A DNA stretch of 64,000 nt from Chloranthus sessilifolius (lineage: Eukaryota > Streptophyta > Magnoliopsida > Chloranthales > Chloranthaceae). The stretch covers positions 13,951,366-14,015,365 of the forward strand of contig CM037587.1 of assembly GCA_021018995.1 (NCBI GenBank). The letters run 5' to 3'. Shown one piece after another: positions 54,890-64,000 of this stretch. The translations under genes and the position numbers were made by a program. The notes beneath the pieces are model-generated. The model had not been told where the DNA came from, did no database searches, and worked only from the letters and a program-made list of their open reading frames with translations. Position 1 is the stretch's first letter. Each line of letters opens with the position of its first letter.

Positions 54890-55870
54890 GTCCGAAGTAT
54901 AGGCATTGGATGTTTGAGCCTTATGAGGCTTTGGATTTGGGCATTTAGATCGTAGGAGACATTTAGAGATTTAGGCTTTTGAAGCTTTGGATACTTGGGT
55001 CTTAGAGACTTTAGAAATTTAGTCATTGAGGCTTTGGGTGTTGGGCTTTGTAAAGATTCGAAGATTTGGGCCTTGTCAGACTTTATGACATTTAGGTTTT
55101 ATGAGGCTTTATGAGAATTGATTGTAGAAGCTTTGACTGTTTAGAGTTTGTGAGACTTTAGGGATTTCACCCTTATGAAGATTCCAGTATTTTGGTTTTG
55201 GGGTTATGGTACTTGGGCCTTGTGATGTTTCATGAAAATTGGTTGTAGAGGCTTTGATTATTTGGAGCTTGTGAGGCTTTATAATAATTGGACCGTAAAG
55301 CCAAAGGTATTGGGTATTTGGACCTTATGAGGCTTTCGGTATATTGGGCCGTAAAGGCTTGGGACTTGGACCATATGAAGCTTTATGGTATTTGGGCCTT
55401 CTGAGGCGTTAAGGATTGGGGTCGTAGAGGTATTGAGTGTTTGGGCCTTGTGAGGCTTTTATATTTGGGCCTTAGAAACTTGAAGTACTTGCACCATATG
55501 AGGCTTTATGGTATTTGGGACTTATGAGACTTAGGGTAATTGGGCCTTCTGAAACTTTATGGTATTTGGATCTTGTGACGCTTAAAGGATTGAGGCCGTA
55601 AAGGCATTGGGTGTTTAGCTTTGTAGGACTTTAACAATTTGGGCTTTGGAGGATTAGGGTACTTGGGCCTTGGGAGTTTATGATATTTGGGCATGAGGCT
55701 TTATGGAACTTGACCATAGAGACTTGGTTGTTTGTGTCATACGAGACTTTAAGGGATTTGAACCATAAAAATATTAGGGTTTGGCTTTGTGAAGCTTTGA
55801 AGATTTGGGCCTTAGAGGCTTAGGGTAATTGGGCCTTGTAGATGGCTTTATGATATTTAGGCCTTGATGA
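54890..55870 (+). repeat. ~1-kb degenerate GGCCTTGTGAGGCTTTATGG repeat
   Basis: Directly downstream of the primer site. Built of about two dozen variable-length units combining TTTGGGCCTTGTGAGGCTTT, TGGTATTTGGG, CCGTAAAGGC and ACTTGGACCATATGAAGC-type words. Period varies between roughly 25 and 45 bp. No open frame. Sits where gag should be. Confidence 0.78.
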
Positions 55871-55871
55871 T

Positions 55872-56265
55872 GAATACGTCGGAATATTGATTTATAAATC
55901 TATCCACACAATATCTTCAATAGTTTATTTTGGCCATCCATTTTGGATTTCAAAGGAATCAGATCTTAGATCATGTAGATTTATGTGAATCTATGATCTT
56001 AATTGTCGATTTGGAGTATGTCGGAATAATGATTTACAAATCTCTCCATGCACTATTTTCATCAGTTGATTTTAGCAATCAATTTTAAATTTCAAAGGAA
56101 TCTGATCTTAGCTCATATAGATAGATTTATGTGAATCTATTATTTTGGAGAATATAGGAGTACTATTTTATAGATCTGTCCACATAATACTTTTGGATTT
56201 TGATTTTGACCATTCATCATAAGTTTTAGAGGAATTCAATGCTTGATCGCATGTGAATGATCTCT
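55872..56265 (+). repeat. Three ~140-bp diverged tandem units
   Basis: Units start near 55878, 56022 and 56150, each with TCGGAATAKTGATTTA or an equivalent, ATCTSTCCA, TTTCAAAGGAATC and GATCTTAG-then-GTGAATCTAT words. The third is the most diverged. Confidence 0.7.
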
Positions 56266-57179
56266 AGGAAAAATCCGGCAGCATCTCCCCTTAGTTATAT
56301 ATTTTTTGATATTTTGAAGGTTATCTTTTAGAGATAAATTTGATAGTCCACATAAACTTCATGAGTTTTAGTTCATCACATTTTCGGGTTTTGTGGGATT
56401 AACTCAAAGAGAGTGATCATTAAATTCATTTGCGAATGTCTTTTCTCAGCCTCTTTTAGAGATAGATTTGACAGTGGACATGACAGTGCATAGTTCTTTT
56501 TTGCCCTTCACCTTCTCAGGATCTTTGGCTTGAACCGGAGAAAGGGAGAATTAGAAATCTGTGGGCTGCCCTTTGAGGCCTCTTCTCTTCTTCTTGATAC
56601 CTTTTGTGTGAATGAAGGGGTGCTTGGAGTCCCGATGCTTTTTTTTGGAATGTTTTATCTTTCTATATGCGTGAATGTATCTTTATAGAATTTAAAAGGA
56701 GTTATGCAAGTGGTTACAATAACTTATCCTCTCTTCCATCACTTGTGGTAACTTCTTCTTTGGCCGCGAGTTGGGAAAAGAAAAGAGATTACATAGAGTT
56801 TTCTCTAATCTTATCCATAATTGTCTCTTTTATAATTTTATTTTTTCCAATCTTATCCATAAGTCTCTTCTATAATTTTAGTTTTTATCTTAAGTCCTTT
56901 TAGATATTTTAATACTTTATAGGGTCCTTTTTGAAAAAGATTATGAGAGAGACTTTTCTTGTCACTCCTCGGTGATTTATGAGAGAATATAAGAGGTAGT
57001 TAGAGAATGTATTTTTTACTAACCATAAACACTCCTTTAAGTTATAATATCAATTTTATCCATTAATCTGGTTGACTTATTGACTAGATCTTCAATATTC
57101 GTTTTACCCATTTGATATTGTTGACTTATTGAGTTTTATGGATGTTCATCACATTCATCGATTTTCTTTGATTAATTGA
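56266..57179. other. Unassigned retroelement-like or intergenic sequence
   Basis: No recognised gene. The frame at 56667-56903 has a hydrophobic low-complexity translation and no family. Words like TTTTAGAGATAGATTTGACAG recur twice (56325, 56455). Confidence 0.4.
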
Positions 57180-58140
57180 CTGTAGACACAATTTTTGTCA
57201 CACAAATAAGAAAAAGCAAAGAAAATATCTCTCTCTCTCTCTCTCCTCCTTTTTCTCTTTTTCTCTCTTCTAGACCCATGTAGGGTGACCCCTGCGTGTG
57301 TCTCTCCCCTCATGGATCTCTCTTCGCGTGGGTGTCCCCCCACATGGGTCTCTTCCAGCGTGGGTCTCCCCATGTCGGTCTCCTCCGCGTGGGTTTCCTT
57401 TATCTATCCTCGTGTGGGTCTCCTTTCTATCTCCTCGTGCTGGTCTCCTTTCTATCTCCTCGCTTGAGTCTCCTTTCTCTCTCCTCACGTGGGTCTCATT
57501 TCTTTCTCTCTCTCTCTCTCTTTCTTTCTTTCATCTCTAAATGAGACACATGCAGGGTCCCCTCGCGCAGGTCTACGTAGGTGGGTTATCTTTCATCACC
57601 TATGCAAATGCCTTACGTCATCGTTCCACGTAACACATGAGACATACGCAAACCTTTTTTTATTGTAGATCTCATCTTGAGACGCGTAGACCGTCGGATG
57701 GTAACTTCCAGTAATAACCATGGTAACTCTATAAATAGCAAGTCTCTCTTCAGTTTTACACATCTGAAAATTTTATCCTGAAGCTCTGTTGAAATTCTGC
57801 GATACCTTTTTTAAGGTATCTCTCTTTTCACCCTTTCTCCTTTTCTTTTAACTTTCGTTTTGACACTTAGATTATGTGGGTCTTTTACCCATGGCTAAGT
57901 TGGAGAATTCGGGTCACACTTAGGTTATGTGGGCATTCTAGGTCCATGCTTTACACCCTTCTATACTAGGGTTACACCTTAGATTAAATGGGTCTTGAGG
58001 CCCATGTCTAAGTTTGAAATTTGGAGTTGCAATTAATTTATATGGGTCTTAAGGCCCATGTCTAATCCCTTTTATATTTGGGATGCATTTAGGCTATGTG
58101 GGTCATGACGCCCATACCTAAACATTTATATGCGCTTAAA
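57180..58140 (+). repeat. LTR-like region with minisatellites
   Basis: Starts TGTAGACACAATTTTTGTCA (57181). It holds a CT/GTGGGTCTCC minisatellite (57290-57510) and a TATA box TATAAATA at 57730-57737 with a pyrimidine-rich leader. Then come four ~65-bp units with ATGTGGGTCTT or ATGGGTCTTRAGGCCCATG and TTTAAG blocks (57870-58125). Layout resembles a promoter-bearing LTR followed by its leader. The end is not defined. Confidence 0.5.
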
Positions 58141-59404
58141 ATTTGAAGTCAAACCATTGTATATATGGGGTTGTGATTACGAATCAGAATATTCGGGATA
58201 TTAAAAATCTTCACTCAGAATCGCGATCATCGCTCTACACGATCATGATCATCATTGCTTCACACGATCCCAATCAATACCGATTGATCATCGGTTCATG
58301 CGGTCATGATTATCATTGCTTTGCGTGATCGTCATTAACGCTAAAAGACTAACGTTTTGTGCGATTATGATAAAAAGATTATCACTCTGCATAAAATAAT
58401 TGCTTCGCAAGATTGCGGTCAACGTCCCTATGTTTGGAGTTTTACTCGCAATTCAATCCGTTAAATTAAGGACTCGGACATTAGCCTCGAGATAGGAACT
58501 TTACAAAGGAGGTCAGGTTCGATCCAAAATGCGTGATCAATATGATGACCTCATCATGATTAATGGAGGTCTAAATCATGTGAAAATCCTTAACGAGACA
58601 TATTGGACCAAGACCTAAACCATCCAAATGATGGGGTTTAAGTTCTGAGTCATAACCAGTTACTCTAGAATAAGACCAAGACTCATCCAAACCTAGGTTC
58701 GACTCAAAACAAACTTGTAAAGGGTTCAGGCCTAGATCAAGGCCCATCATAAAAATGCAATCAAAATTCTATGAATTTCAGTGGTTTTGACTAAGGTTGA
58801 AACTTTCAAATAATGAAAACACTAACAATTTCGATGATCAGTTCTCGAAAGAAGGTCACGGATCCAGTGTTTGAATTCACATTCGAAACTTGGCATCAAG
58901 AGGTCGTATTAAGGCCCGCTCATGAACCAACTTCTAGTACCTATACTCCTTCATGCCCATCAATCAGACGGATCTGGCTTCCAGCGTGGAGATTCATGTA
59001 TTTGTTGACCTCCGTTCCATGTCAGATGGATTTCGGATGAACATAGCATGTTGAGTGTGTTCATCTCTTAAGATACTAACGTTGAAGACGAAGGCAATGA
59101 TGATGCTGTTGATGACATGGAGTCTAGGCGTTATGATGATGCTGATGACGACATGGAGTCTAGGCGTTTTGATTATTTTCAGATGTATATATTTTGTTTT
59201 CTTTCGTAGCTTTTAATCAGAGGTAATCAATCCCTTTTTATATAATTAACGAGGCATTGAAGGCAATACCTGGAAGTGTCAAGTCCACCATTATTAATAA
59301 GACCCTCTCTTAGTGAGGGGAAATTTGATGCAATTTATTTGTGTTGAATTTATTTTCTAAGCAGATTTTTTGTGTACATTGACTTTCACAGAGTTTGTGA
59401 CAGT
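58141..59404 (+). other. Unassigned, with a coding-like acidic duplication
   Basis: 58195-58440 repeats CGATCATGATCATCATTGC-like words. From 58813 a 75-codon plus-strand frame (MKTLTISMISSRKKV start) has no recognised family. At ~59094-59165 two 36-bp units translate in one frame to DDAVDDMESRRY and DDADDDMESRRF. A purine tract GTGAGGGGAAA lies near 59315. Possibly the end of a retroelement, unproven. Confidence 0.35.
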
Positions 59405-59589
59405 CATTGGTCTTATTTGACTTGTTGACTTTTATCTATTTCATGGCATCCTTTAGTCTTCTTCGACTTGACGACTTTCATATATTTCATAGCATTCATT
59501 GATATTTTTTGACCTTTTAATTTTCACGTATTTCCTGGCACGCATTGGTCTCTTTTGATAGGTTGACTTTCACGGATTTCATGATGTCC
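59405..59589 (+). repeat. Four-copy 46-bp tandem repeat
   Basis: Units start CATTGGTCTTATTTGACTTG, CTTTAGTCTTCTTCGACTTG, CATTGATATTTTTTGACC and CATTGGTCTCTTTTGAT, each with a GACTTTYAY and TTTCATGGCA-like second half. A partial unit precedes the first. Confidence 0.82.
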
Positions 59590-59692
59590 ATAAGTGTAAA
59601 TAAAGAGGTTGGGAAGACTTGAACCCTCAACCTCTTTAAAAGCAACTACACTTAAGCCTTCTACCAGTTAAGCAACTCATTGCTTTATGTCT
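59575..59692 (-). mobile_element. tRNA-like SINE remnant
   Basis: On the minus strand: an A-box-like TTGCTTAACTGGTAGAAGG (~59672-59654) and a B-box GGTTCAAGTCTTCCC (~59623-59609) at RNA polymerase III spacing. It does not fold as a full tRNA. A related arrangement is at 62632-62720. Confidence 0.55.
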
Positions 59693-59696
59693 CCCC

Positions 59697-59722
59697 CATA
59701 TATATATATATATATATATATA

Positions 59723-59759
<37 letters not shown>
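59697..59759. repeat. (TA)n(GA)n compound microsatellite
   Basis: TA tract followed by a GA tract. The frame crossing it is not a gene. Confidence 0.95.
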
Positions 59760-59760
<1 letters not shown>

Positions 59761-59899
59761 CTACATGCCAAAAACTCCCATGCCAACTGTTTCATCTCCT
59801 ATTTCAACCTCTTTCACATTATTTTCTGGCACTATGTTGCTCGTTGGACTTTTATAAAACCCATGGACAGCAGCTGGTCTAGACCATGTTCTTTACGTG

Positions 59900-60900
59900 A
59901 ATAGCCCTCTATTTGTGCTGCCAAATTTACTTGAACCTCAGTTGACCTCCAAGGATGCTTAAATGATTTTTATCCATCTCGTTGCTTCAAAACTATTGGA
60001 TTGATGCATTCAATGATCTCCCAAAGTTGTTCCAAGTCCACTTCTACCTCTCTTCATTGTAAAAAATTTCGATTTTTGCAGTACATTGACACAACTGAAA
60101 ATAGGATTTGATTGCTCCCCTCTGAGGCATCTCGGAAAATTTGGAAACTCTATGATCATCATCTATCCTTTAAATATGTGGTAAATAAATCACATCTAGA
60201 ATCTACAATCATAACCCACCCACTAACACAGTTGACAACTGTTTATTACTCCATTTTGTTCAAGTTGTTATTCACTGGAAGTTGTGGGAGCTCTCCGGGT
60301 ACTCATACATGGATTTGTTTCCTTGTTGACTTGTTGTAGTTATAATGTTGATGAGACCCAATTATAATCGATCAGTAAATTCCTCTTCAATTTGTTCCAC
60401 TTTCCTTCTCTTCGTTGCAAGTCCCTTAATTGTGTCTACCACAGTTACACATTTCCTTTTAATTTACGTGATATAAATTTTCCTTCATAGTCCTCGGTTA
60501 TCTATTTTCATTCAAAGAAATTTTTAGCAATATCGGGTAGATCTATGAATTTATCTATTTGTAAACTGTCATGGAAGTTCACAATCTCAATTCATGTTCT
60601 ATGATCATGGTTGGGTTGGACTAGTCGATCATCCAATCAAGTATGATGTTGATTTGTGTACCTGCAAAGTCTTCGACATATGATCATCAATCGATGGGTG
60701 GCCGTGATCATTTTGATCCAAGGCATAATTAATATGGTTATATCCTCTAGGAGGATGTAGAATTGCTTCAAGGTGCAACGATTATTGCGCTAATTGATTG
60801 AAGTGTGCTTGGACTTGCTAAATGGCATTGTGCAAATGCGTCATCATCATCCTCTACAATGAAAGTTACAAGGCTGTATCTTGAATTCACATAAATCAAA
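59900..60900 (-). pseudogene. Degraded Ty3/gypsy gag
   Basis: On the minus strand: QVQAHFNQLAQ and ILHPPRGYNHIN (~60830-60735), then IEIVNFHDSLQIDKFIDL (~60590), AKNFFE, TEDYEGKFISRKLKG (~60500) and LRDLQRREGKWNKLKRNLL (~60440-60375). This is the order of the gypsy Gag core (P-F-G-L---DF-DW, W--QL-R-R--GK--V--W--MK). The downstream part (60370 to ~59900) is too diverged to read. Dozens of stops and shifts; an old relic, different from the Tat element at 18-25 kb. Confidence 0.7.
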
Positions 60901-61530
60901 GCTCTTTAGAATTGAATGGTTAAGGATCCACTTGATGTGATAAACATGGAAGAATTCTACAAGGGAAGAAGAAGAAAAAATACAAAAAATTAATATAAAG
61001 GCGGCGATGAAACTTACATTCAATCAACCAAACAGCCAAAGTTGAGAGAACATTCAACTTTTTCATACTGCCTTTTGCAAGTCTTTGATTTCTTACACAA
61101 CACATAACTTGAAAAATCATGTAGGGTTCCATATTTTGTTCTTTAAATAGATGGTATAAATCACTTAAACCTAGAGTCCTACTGAAATTCGAATAACTAA
61201 ATAAACCAAAGCTACGAAATATGAAAAAAGATTAAATAACCAGTCTTTTTTTTTCTTTCAATTTGCTCAACTCTCACCTAATTAAAAGAAAAAGAGGAGA
61301 GGGGAGGGGGGGGGGGGTGTGTTATCCTTTTGATCAGCAAGCAAAGTCAATGTTTTTATTTATTAATGTAAATCTCCCCTTTCTCGTTTTAGTCAGTGGG
61401 TCAAATGCCATTTAAAATTTTGATCCTCCTTTTTATTAATTCGCACATGAACCACTTTAAGTAGGCATGTTATTTACTAAAGGGGACTCACTTGACGCCT
61501 TTTGTTAGTTTAATTAGGCCTTTATTTAAG
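60901..61530. other. Unassigned intergenic
   Basis: No supported gene. A G-tract of about 10 (61307-61317) follows a GA-rich stretch. Confidence 0.4.
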
Positions 61531-62065
61531 GCAGGCCCGGCCCTAAGATTCTAGGGGCCCAAGGCGAGTTCCTAAAATGGGGCCCTCTTTCATATTAATC
61601 TTAAAATAAAAAAAATTGCCACAATTTTTTTTTTCAACAAATAAAACAATACTCATTGCATTTAGATTACAAATATTTCCATATTCTATTATATTGTTTA
61701 TAATTTGAAACTACAACTACCAGATTAACGAAAGTATATTTTAAAGAAAAATACAATATAAAAAGAGAAAAGCTAAATAGTAGAATGTACTCGACGGATC
61801 GAGTAACCCAACCAATAACATTTTAACATTTTTTATTACTGTAACTGCCATTGAATCTTTCACTGCCATTTTTTAGCACTTTAACATTCTCAAAAAATTT
61901 CAAAGATATGTTCATTGGATAAGTCTCGTCGAGTAGATCAAAATTGACAGGTCATTGGCAAAAAATGGAACTGTAACGACCATGAAATTGCTATTTTAAG
62001 TTAGGGTTATTTAATAAGAAAAAATTGTGTGTGCGTGTGTATATATATATATATATATACACACG

Positions 62066-62469
62066 AGTACCTCTAAACGCGCCCACATCCCAGACCCCTT
62101 GAATCATTCGAATCATATGACAGAGATCGGTTTTCACTCATATCTTTCACTCAATAGTTCTTGAGATCATGGTACACCTATCAAACAATTGGTTTGTGAT
62201 TCAACGTGTCATAGATCCCAAAAAATGGCCATAAAATCACATTTGAGCATGATGTGTGCCATATGATTCAATGGCATTTTTTGCAGATTTGTGACACATG
62301 GAATAAAAAATTGATCGTCTGATGGGTGGGCCATGATCTAAAGATCTATTTTGTGAAAGATATGTATGAAAAGGGATTTCCATCACCTCATTCGAAGGAA
62401 TCAATGGTTTTCAAGGGGTCTGGGATGTGGGCACTTTCGGAGAGCACGTGGGCGCGTTTAGAGGTACCC
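62066..62469. mobile_element. TIR MITE (GGTACCTCT family), copy 2
   Basis: About 404 bp. The right terminus on the reverse strand is GGTACCTCTAAACGCGCCCA, then CGTGCTCTCCGAAAGTGCCC and CATCCCAGACCCC. The left terminus GTACCTCTAAACGCGCCCAC joins directly to ATCCCAGACCCC, so ~22 bp are deleted from the left repeat. The interior is collinear with 386-826. TA-rich flanks hide any target duplication. Confidence 0.82.
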
Positions 62470-62631
62470 TATATATAAAGGATTGGGTCAAACAAATCTG
62501 GTATGGTCAAAATTAGAGCAGAGAATCTACTATGTCAATACATATGGGCGGCCTGGCCCAGTGACCCGACTAATGACCTGTACCGACCCGGCCGAGACCC
62601 GATCCATGACCCATTAAAAAAAATGCAAATG

Positions 62632-62720
62632 TGTAGTACCTGGGAAGAGTTGAACCCACAACCTGTTAGGTAAAGAGTGAAGCAACACTATTCACTTAAC
62701 CAACTAAACAATTAGATATA
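62632..62720 (-). mobile_element. tRNA-like SINE remnant
   Basis: Minus strand: A-box-like TAGTTGGTTAAGTG (~62707-62694) and B-box GGGTTCAACTCTTCCC (~62658-62643). Same arrangement as 59575-59692. Not a full tRNA. Confidence 0.55.
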
Positions 62721-62827
62721 TTCAATACTTTGTACATTAAAAATTATATTGAACAACTAGATGGTAAAGACTTCCAAGATTTGGGGGCCCCAGGGCCGGC
62801 CTTGATTTAATTTTTGGGGCTTTAGTC

Positions 62828-63067
62828 ATGGCTCATAGTCCTTTCTTCTTATTCTTTTTTATCTTCTCTTTTTCCTTGCTTCATTTATCTTCCCTATCTT
62901 CCCTGCAAACATCCTTTGACCATGGTTCACATCTGATTATCCATTCATTATTTTGGAAAGGGATCAACTCTCCTCGTCTTCAGCCTAAGATAAAGCACTC
63001 ACCTTCTTACTTTTCAGCCATATGGTTCCATGGGGCCAACAATATTTACCAGTCCAAGTTGTACTAG
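62828..63067 (+). CDS. Short hypothetical ORF with signal-like N-terminus
   Basis: 79 codons, starting MAHSPFFLFFFIFSFSLLHL, a strongly hydrophobic secretory-type leader. It is followed by a short tail (FDHGSHLIIHSLFWKGIN and on) with no recognised domain. It lies just outside the composite TIR element, with no visible promoter. It may be the first exon of a secreted protein gene or chance; low confidence. Confidence 0.2.
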   Translation: MAHSPFFLFFFIFSFSLLHLSSLSSLQTSFDHGSHLIIHSLFWKGINSPRLQPKIKHSPSYFSAIWFHGANNIYQSKLY

Positions 63068-63289
63068 TTGTAGAACATCTTATAAGCTTTTTTTTGCACA
63101 AAATATTTGCCCATTGCAATCAATTTCAACTTCAATTTGAACCCTACCCTATTTTAGACATGAACAACAGTCCATATTAAACTTCTCAGATCGAATAGTT
63201 TGAACAGTCTGATGAGGGTATTGTTTTAGCTGGGTGATCCTCATATGATGTTTAGCTTCTTAGTCAATTTGGATAGGCCAAAAGGTCCA
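63068..63289. other. Spacer, nothing recognised
   Basis: AT-rich sequence between the short ORF and the GC-rich block. Confidence 0.4.
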
Positions 63290-64000
63290 CCATGTGGCCC
63301 AAAGGTCGATGCGGGCACCTAACGCTTCCGTCGACCTACCGCCCGATAACAATCGTCGCGAGGCGTCCTTCGGCGCTTTCAACCAGTAGCGGTGCCGCTA
63401 CCACGCAACGGCCAACCCATCGCACATCACCGATACCACATGAAGAGGAGGAACTCCCCAACATGGTTGCCTCCGTTTACGGCTTACCATTCAATAACTT
63501 GGCTCGCTCAAGCTTCACTAACGTGCACTAGTACCTCGTCATTTCCCAACCAAGCCCACCTTGTGCCTCGGCTCACGCGTCTAATCGAAGTCCCACGCAA
63601 TTTGCCCACATGTTGTCGTGCTCCAATCCGAGTCCCACGAAGCGCCTTTTAGTTCTCTCATGCGAGGTTGCCCAAACAGATGATGCACGCGACGCGTAGT
63701 CCGGAGCCATACATCAACCTCACCCGGTTCCACACTGCATCGCTGGCTAACGCCCCTAGGCCCACCCTTTCGTTTGGGGAGACACTTCGCCCGCCTCCGC
63801 AACGCAAGGCCCTGCAAAGTGGAATAGCTCTCTAGCTCCCTTCCCTATATAAGGGTAAAATACTATTCAAATGAATGGCGGAGAACCTCAAACCCTTGGT
63901 TTGACATACCGCAACGCCTCATGCATCGCTACCCTCATTTGGCGCGCGCACTGTCACATCCTCGCAGCGCGACCACGTCGCAAGGCCAACATGGCCCCAT
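63290..64000 (+). repeat. GC-rich block, probable gypsy-type LTR (continues past window)
   Basis: Base composition changes sharply at about 63290, from AT-rich to CG-rich with many CpG (CGTCGCGAGGCGTC, GCACGCGACGCG, GGCGCGCGCAC). A TATA box CCCTATATAAGGG is at ~63844. Overlapping frames on both strands (63292-63531, 63392-63652, 63581-63817) are consequences of low stop density. The look is that of a recently inserted LTR of a large gypsy element; no protein motif and no left terminus were identified. Confidence 0.4.

Larger units (their letters stand above)
61532..62803. mobile_element. Composite TIR element with GGCCGGCCCT ends
   Basis: Left end CAGGCCCGGCCCTAAGATTC; right end on the reverse strand AAGGCCGGCCCTGGGGCCCC. 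Flanking TATTTAAG and GATTTAAT share ATTTAA, a weak trace of a target duplication. The interior lacks transposase and includes a nested MITE (62066-62469) and a SINE-like block (62632-62720). hAT-like non-autonomous element is the best guess. Confidence 0.5.

Noticed and set aside
57155-57544. Overlapping frames on both strands over the GTGGGTCTCC array
   Set aside because: Repetitive translations in several frames at once are caused by the minisatellite.
59575-59692. tRNA gene
   Set aside because: A and B box words are present but no acceptor stem or cloverleaf is visible.
63292-63817. Frames of 78-86 codons in the GC-rich end block
   Set aside because: GC-rich DNA has few stops; translations lack domains and overlap on opposite strands.

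Overview
This window is nuclear DNA of a flowering plant, most likely a eudicot. The evidence is GT-AG introns in plant gene families (a six-exon pollen-type polygalacturonase and the first exon of a plant short-chain dehydrogenase), AT-rich intergenic DNA, and dense plant transposable elements: Ty1/copia, Ty3/gypsy, TRIM, L1 LINE, CACTA, Tourist, MULE-like and hAT-like elements, plus an endogenous caulimovirid. There are no bacterial-style operons. By eye about nine tenths of the window is repeats or repeat relics. Only the polygalacturonase reads as a complete host gene.

Layout. 0-6.3 kb: MITE fragments, then an exopolygalacturonase gene on the minus strand whose exons all join in frame; a solo LTR sits in its first intron. 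6.3-11 kb: gene upstream region, a degenerate GGCCCA-rich repeat, and several MITEs sharing GGGAGCC-type ends. 11-15 kb: a decayed copia element and a ~0.9 kb pair of LTR-like direct repeats. 15-26 kb: a Tat-lineage Ty3/gypsy element (LTR, primer-binding site, gag, protease with G-patch-like tail, truncated RT) with a CACTA MITE in its leader, ending at an L1 LINE fragment on the other strand. 27-31 kb: a 401-bp TRIM with perfect 5-bp target duplications and a 2,413-bp solo-LTR-like element with a perfect 5-bp duplication, a palindrome cluster and intron-like signals. 31-35 kb: a minus-strand Ale-type copia element whose left end carries an inverted LTR and whose right LTR is split by a 1.1-kb MULE-like insert. 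35-39.5 kb: a Ulp1 (C48) protease gene relic interrupted by a non-autonomous LTR element that carries, in antisense, the 5' coding part of a kinesin light chain-related (KLCR) gene. 40-44 kb: two more LTR-like elements with palindromic motifs, one folded into a ~390-bp hairpin. 44.2-51.5 kb: a nearly genome-length, circularly permuted, decayed endogenous pararetrovirus resembling solendo-/cavemoviruses. 52 kb: promoter and exon 1 of an SDR family 42E-like gene with no second exon found downstream. 53-64 kb: minisatellites, a Tourist MITE, LTR leaders, a decayed gypsy gag, tRNA-like SINE relics, a composite TIR element and a GC-rich terminal block.

The most interesting pattern is structural. 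Three LTR-like elements (around 16.8-17.1, 29.3-29.6 and 41.5-41.7 kb) each carry a different strict palindrome followed, on the same relative strand, by a recognisably homologous ~80-nt module; a fourth (42.3-43.1 kb) has the palindromes and an intron-like donor but no module. The other main points are the captured KLCR exon, the auto-integration-like copia element, and the permuted pararetrovirus.

All calls come from reading the sequence and recalling protein families; no database search was run. Boundaries given with target-site duplications are firm; others are approximate.
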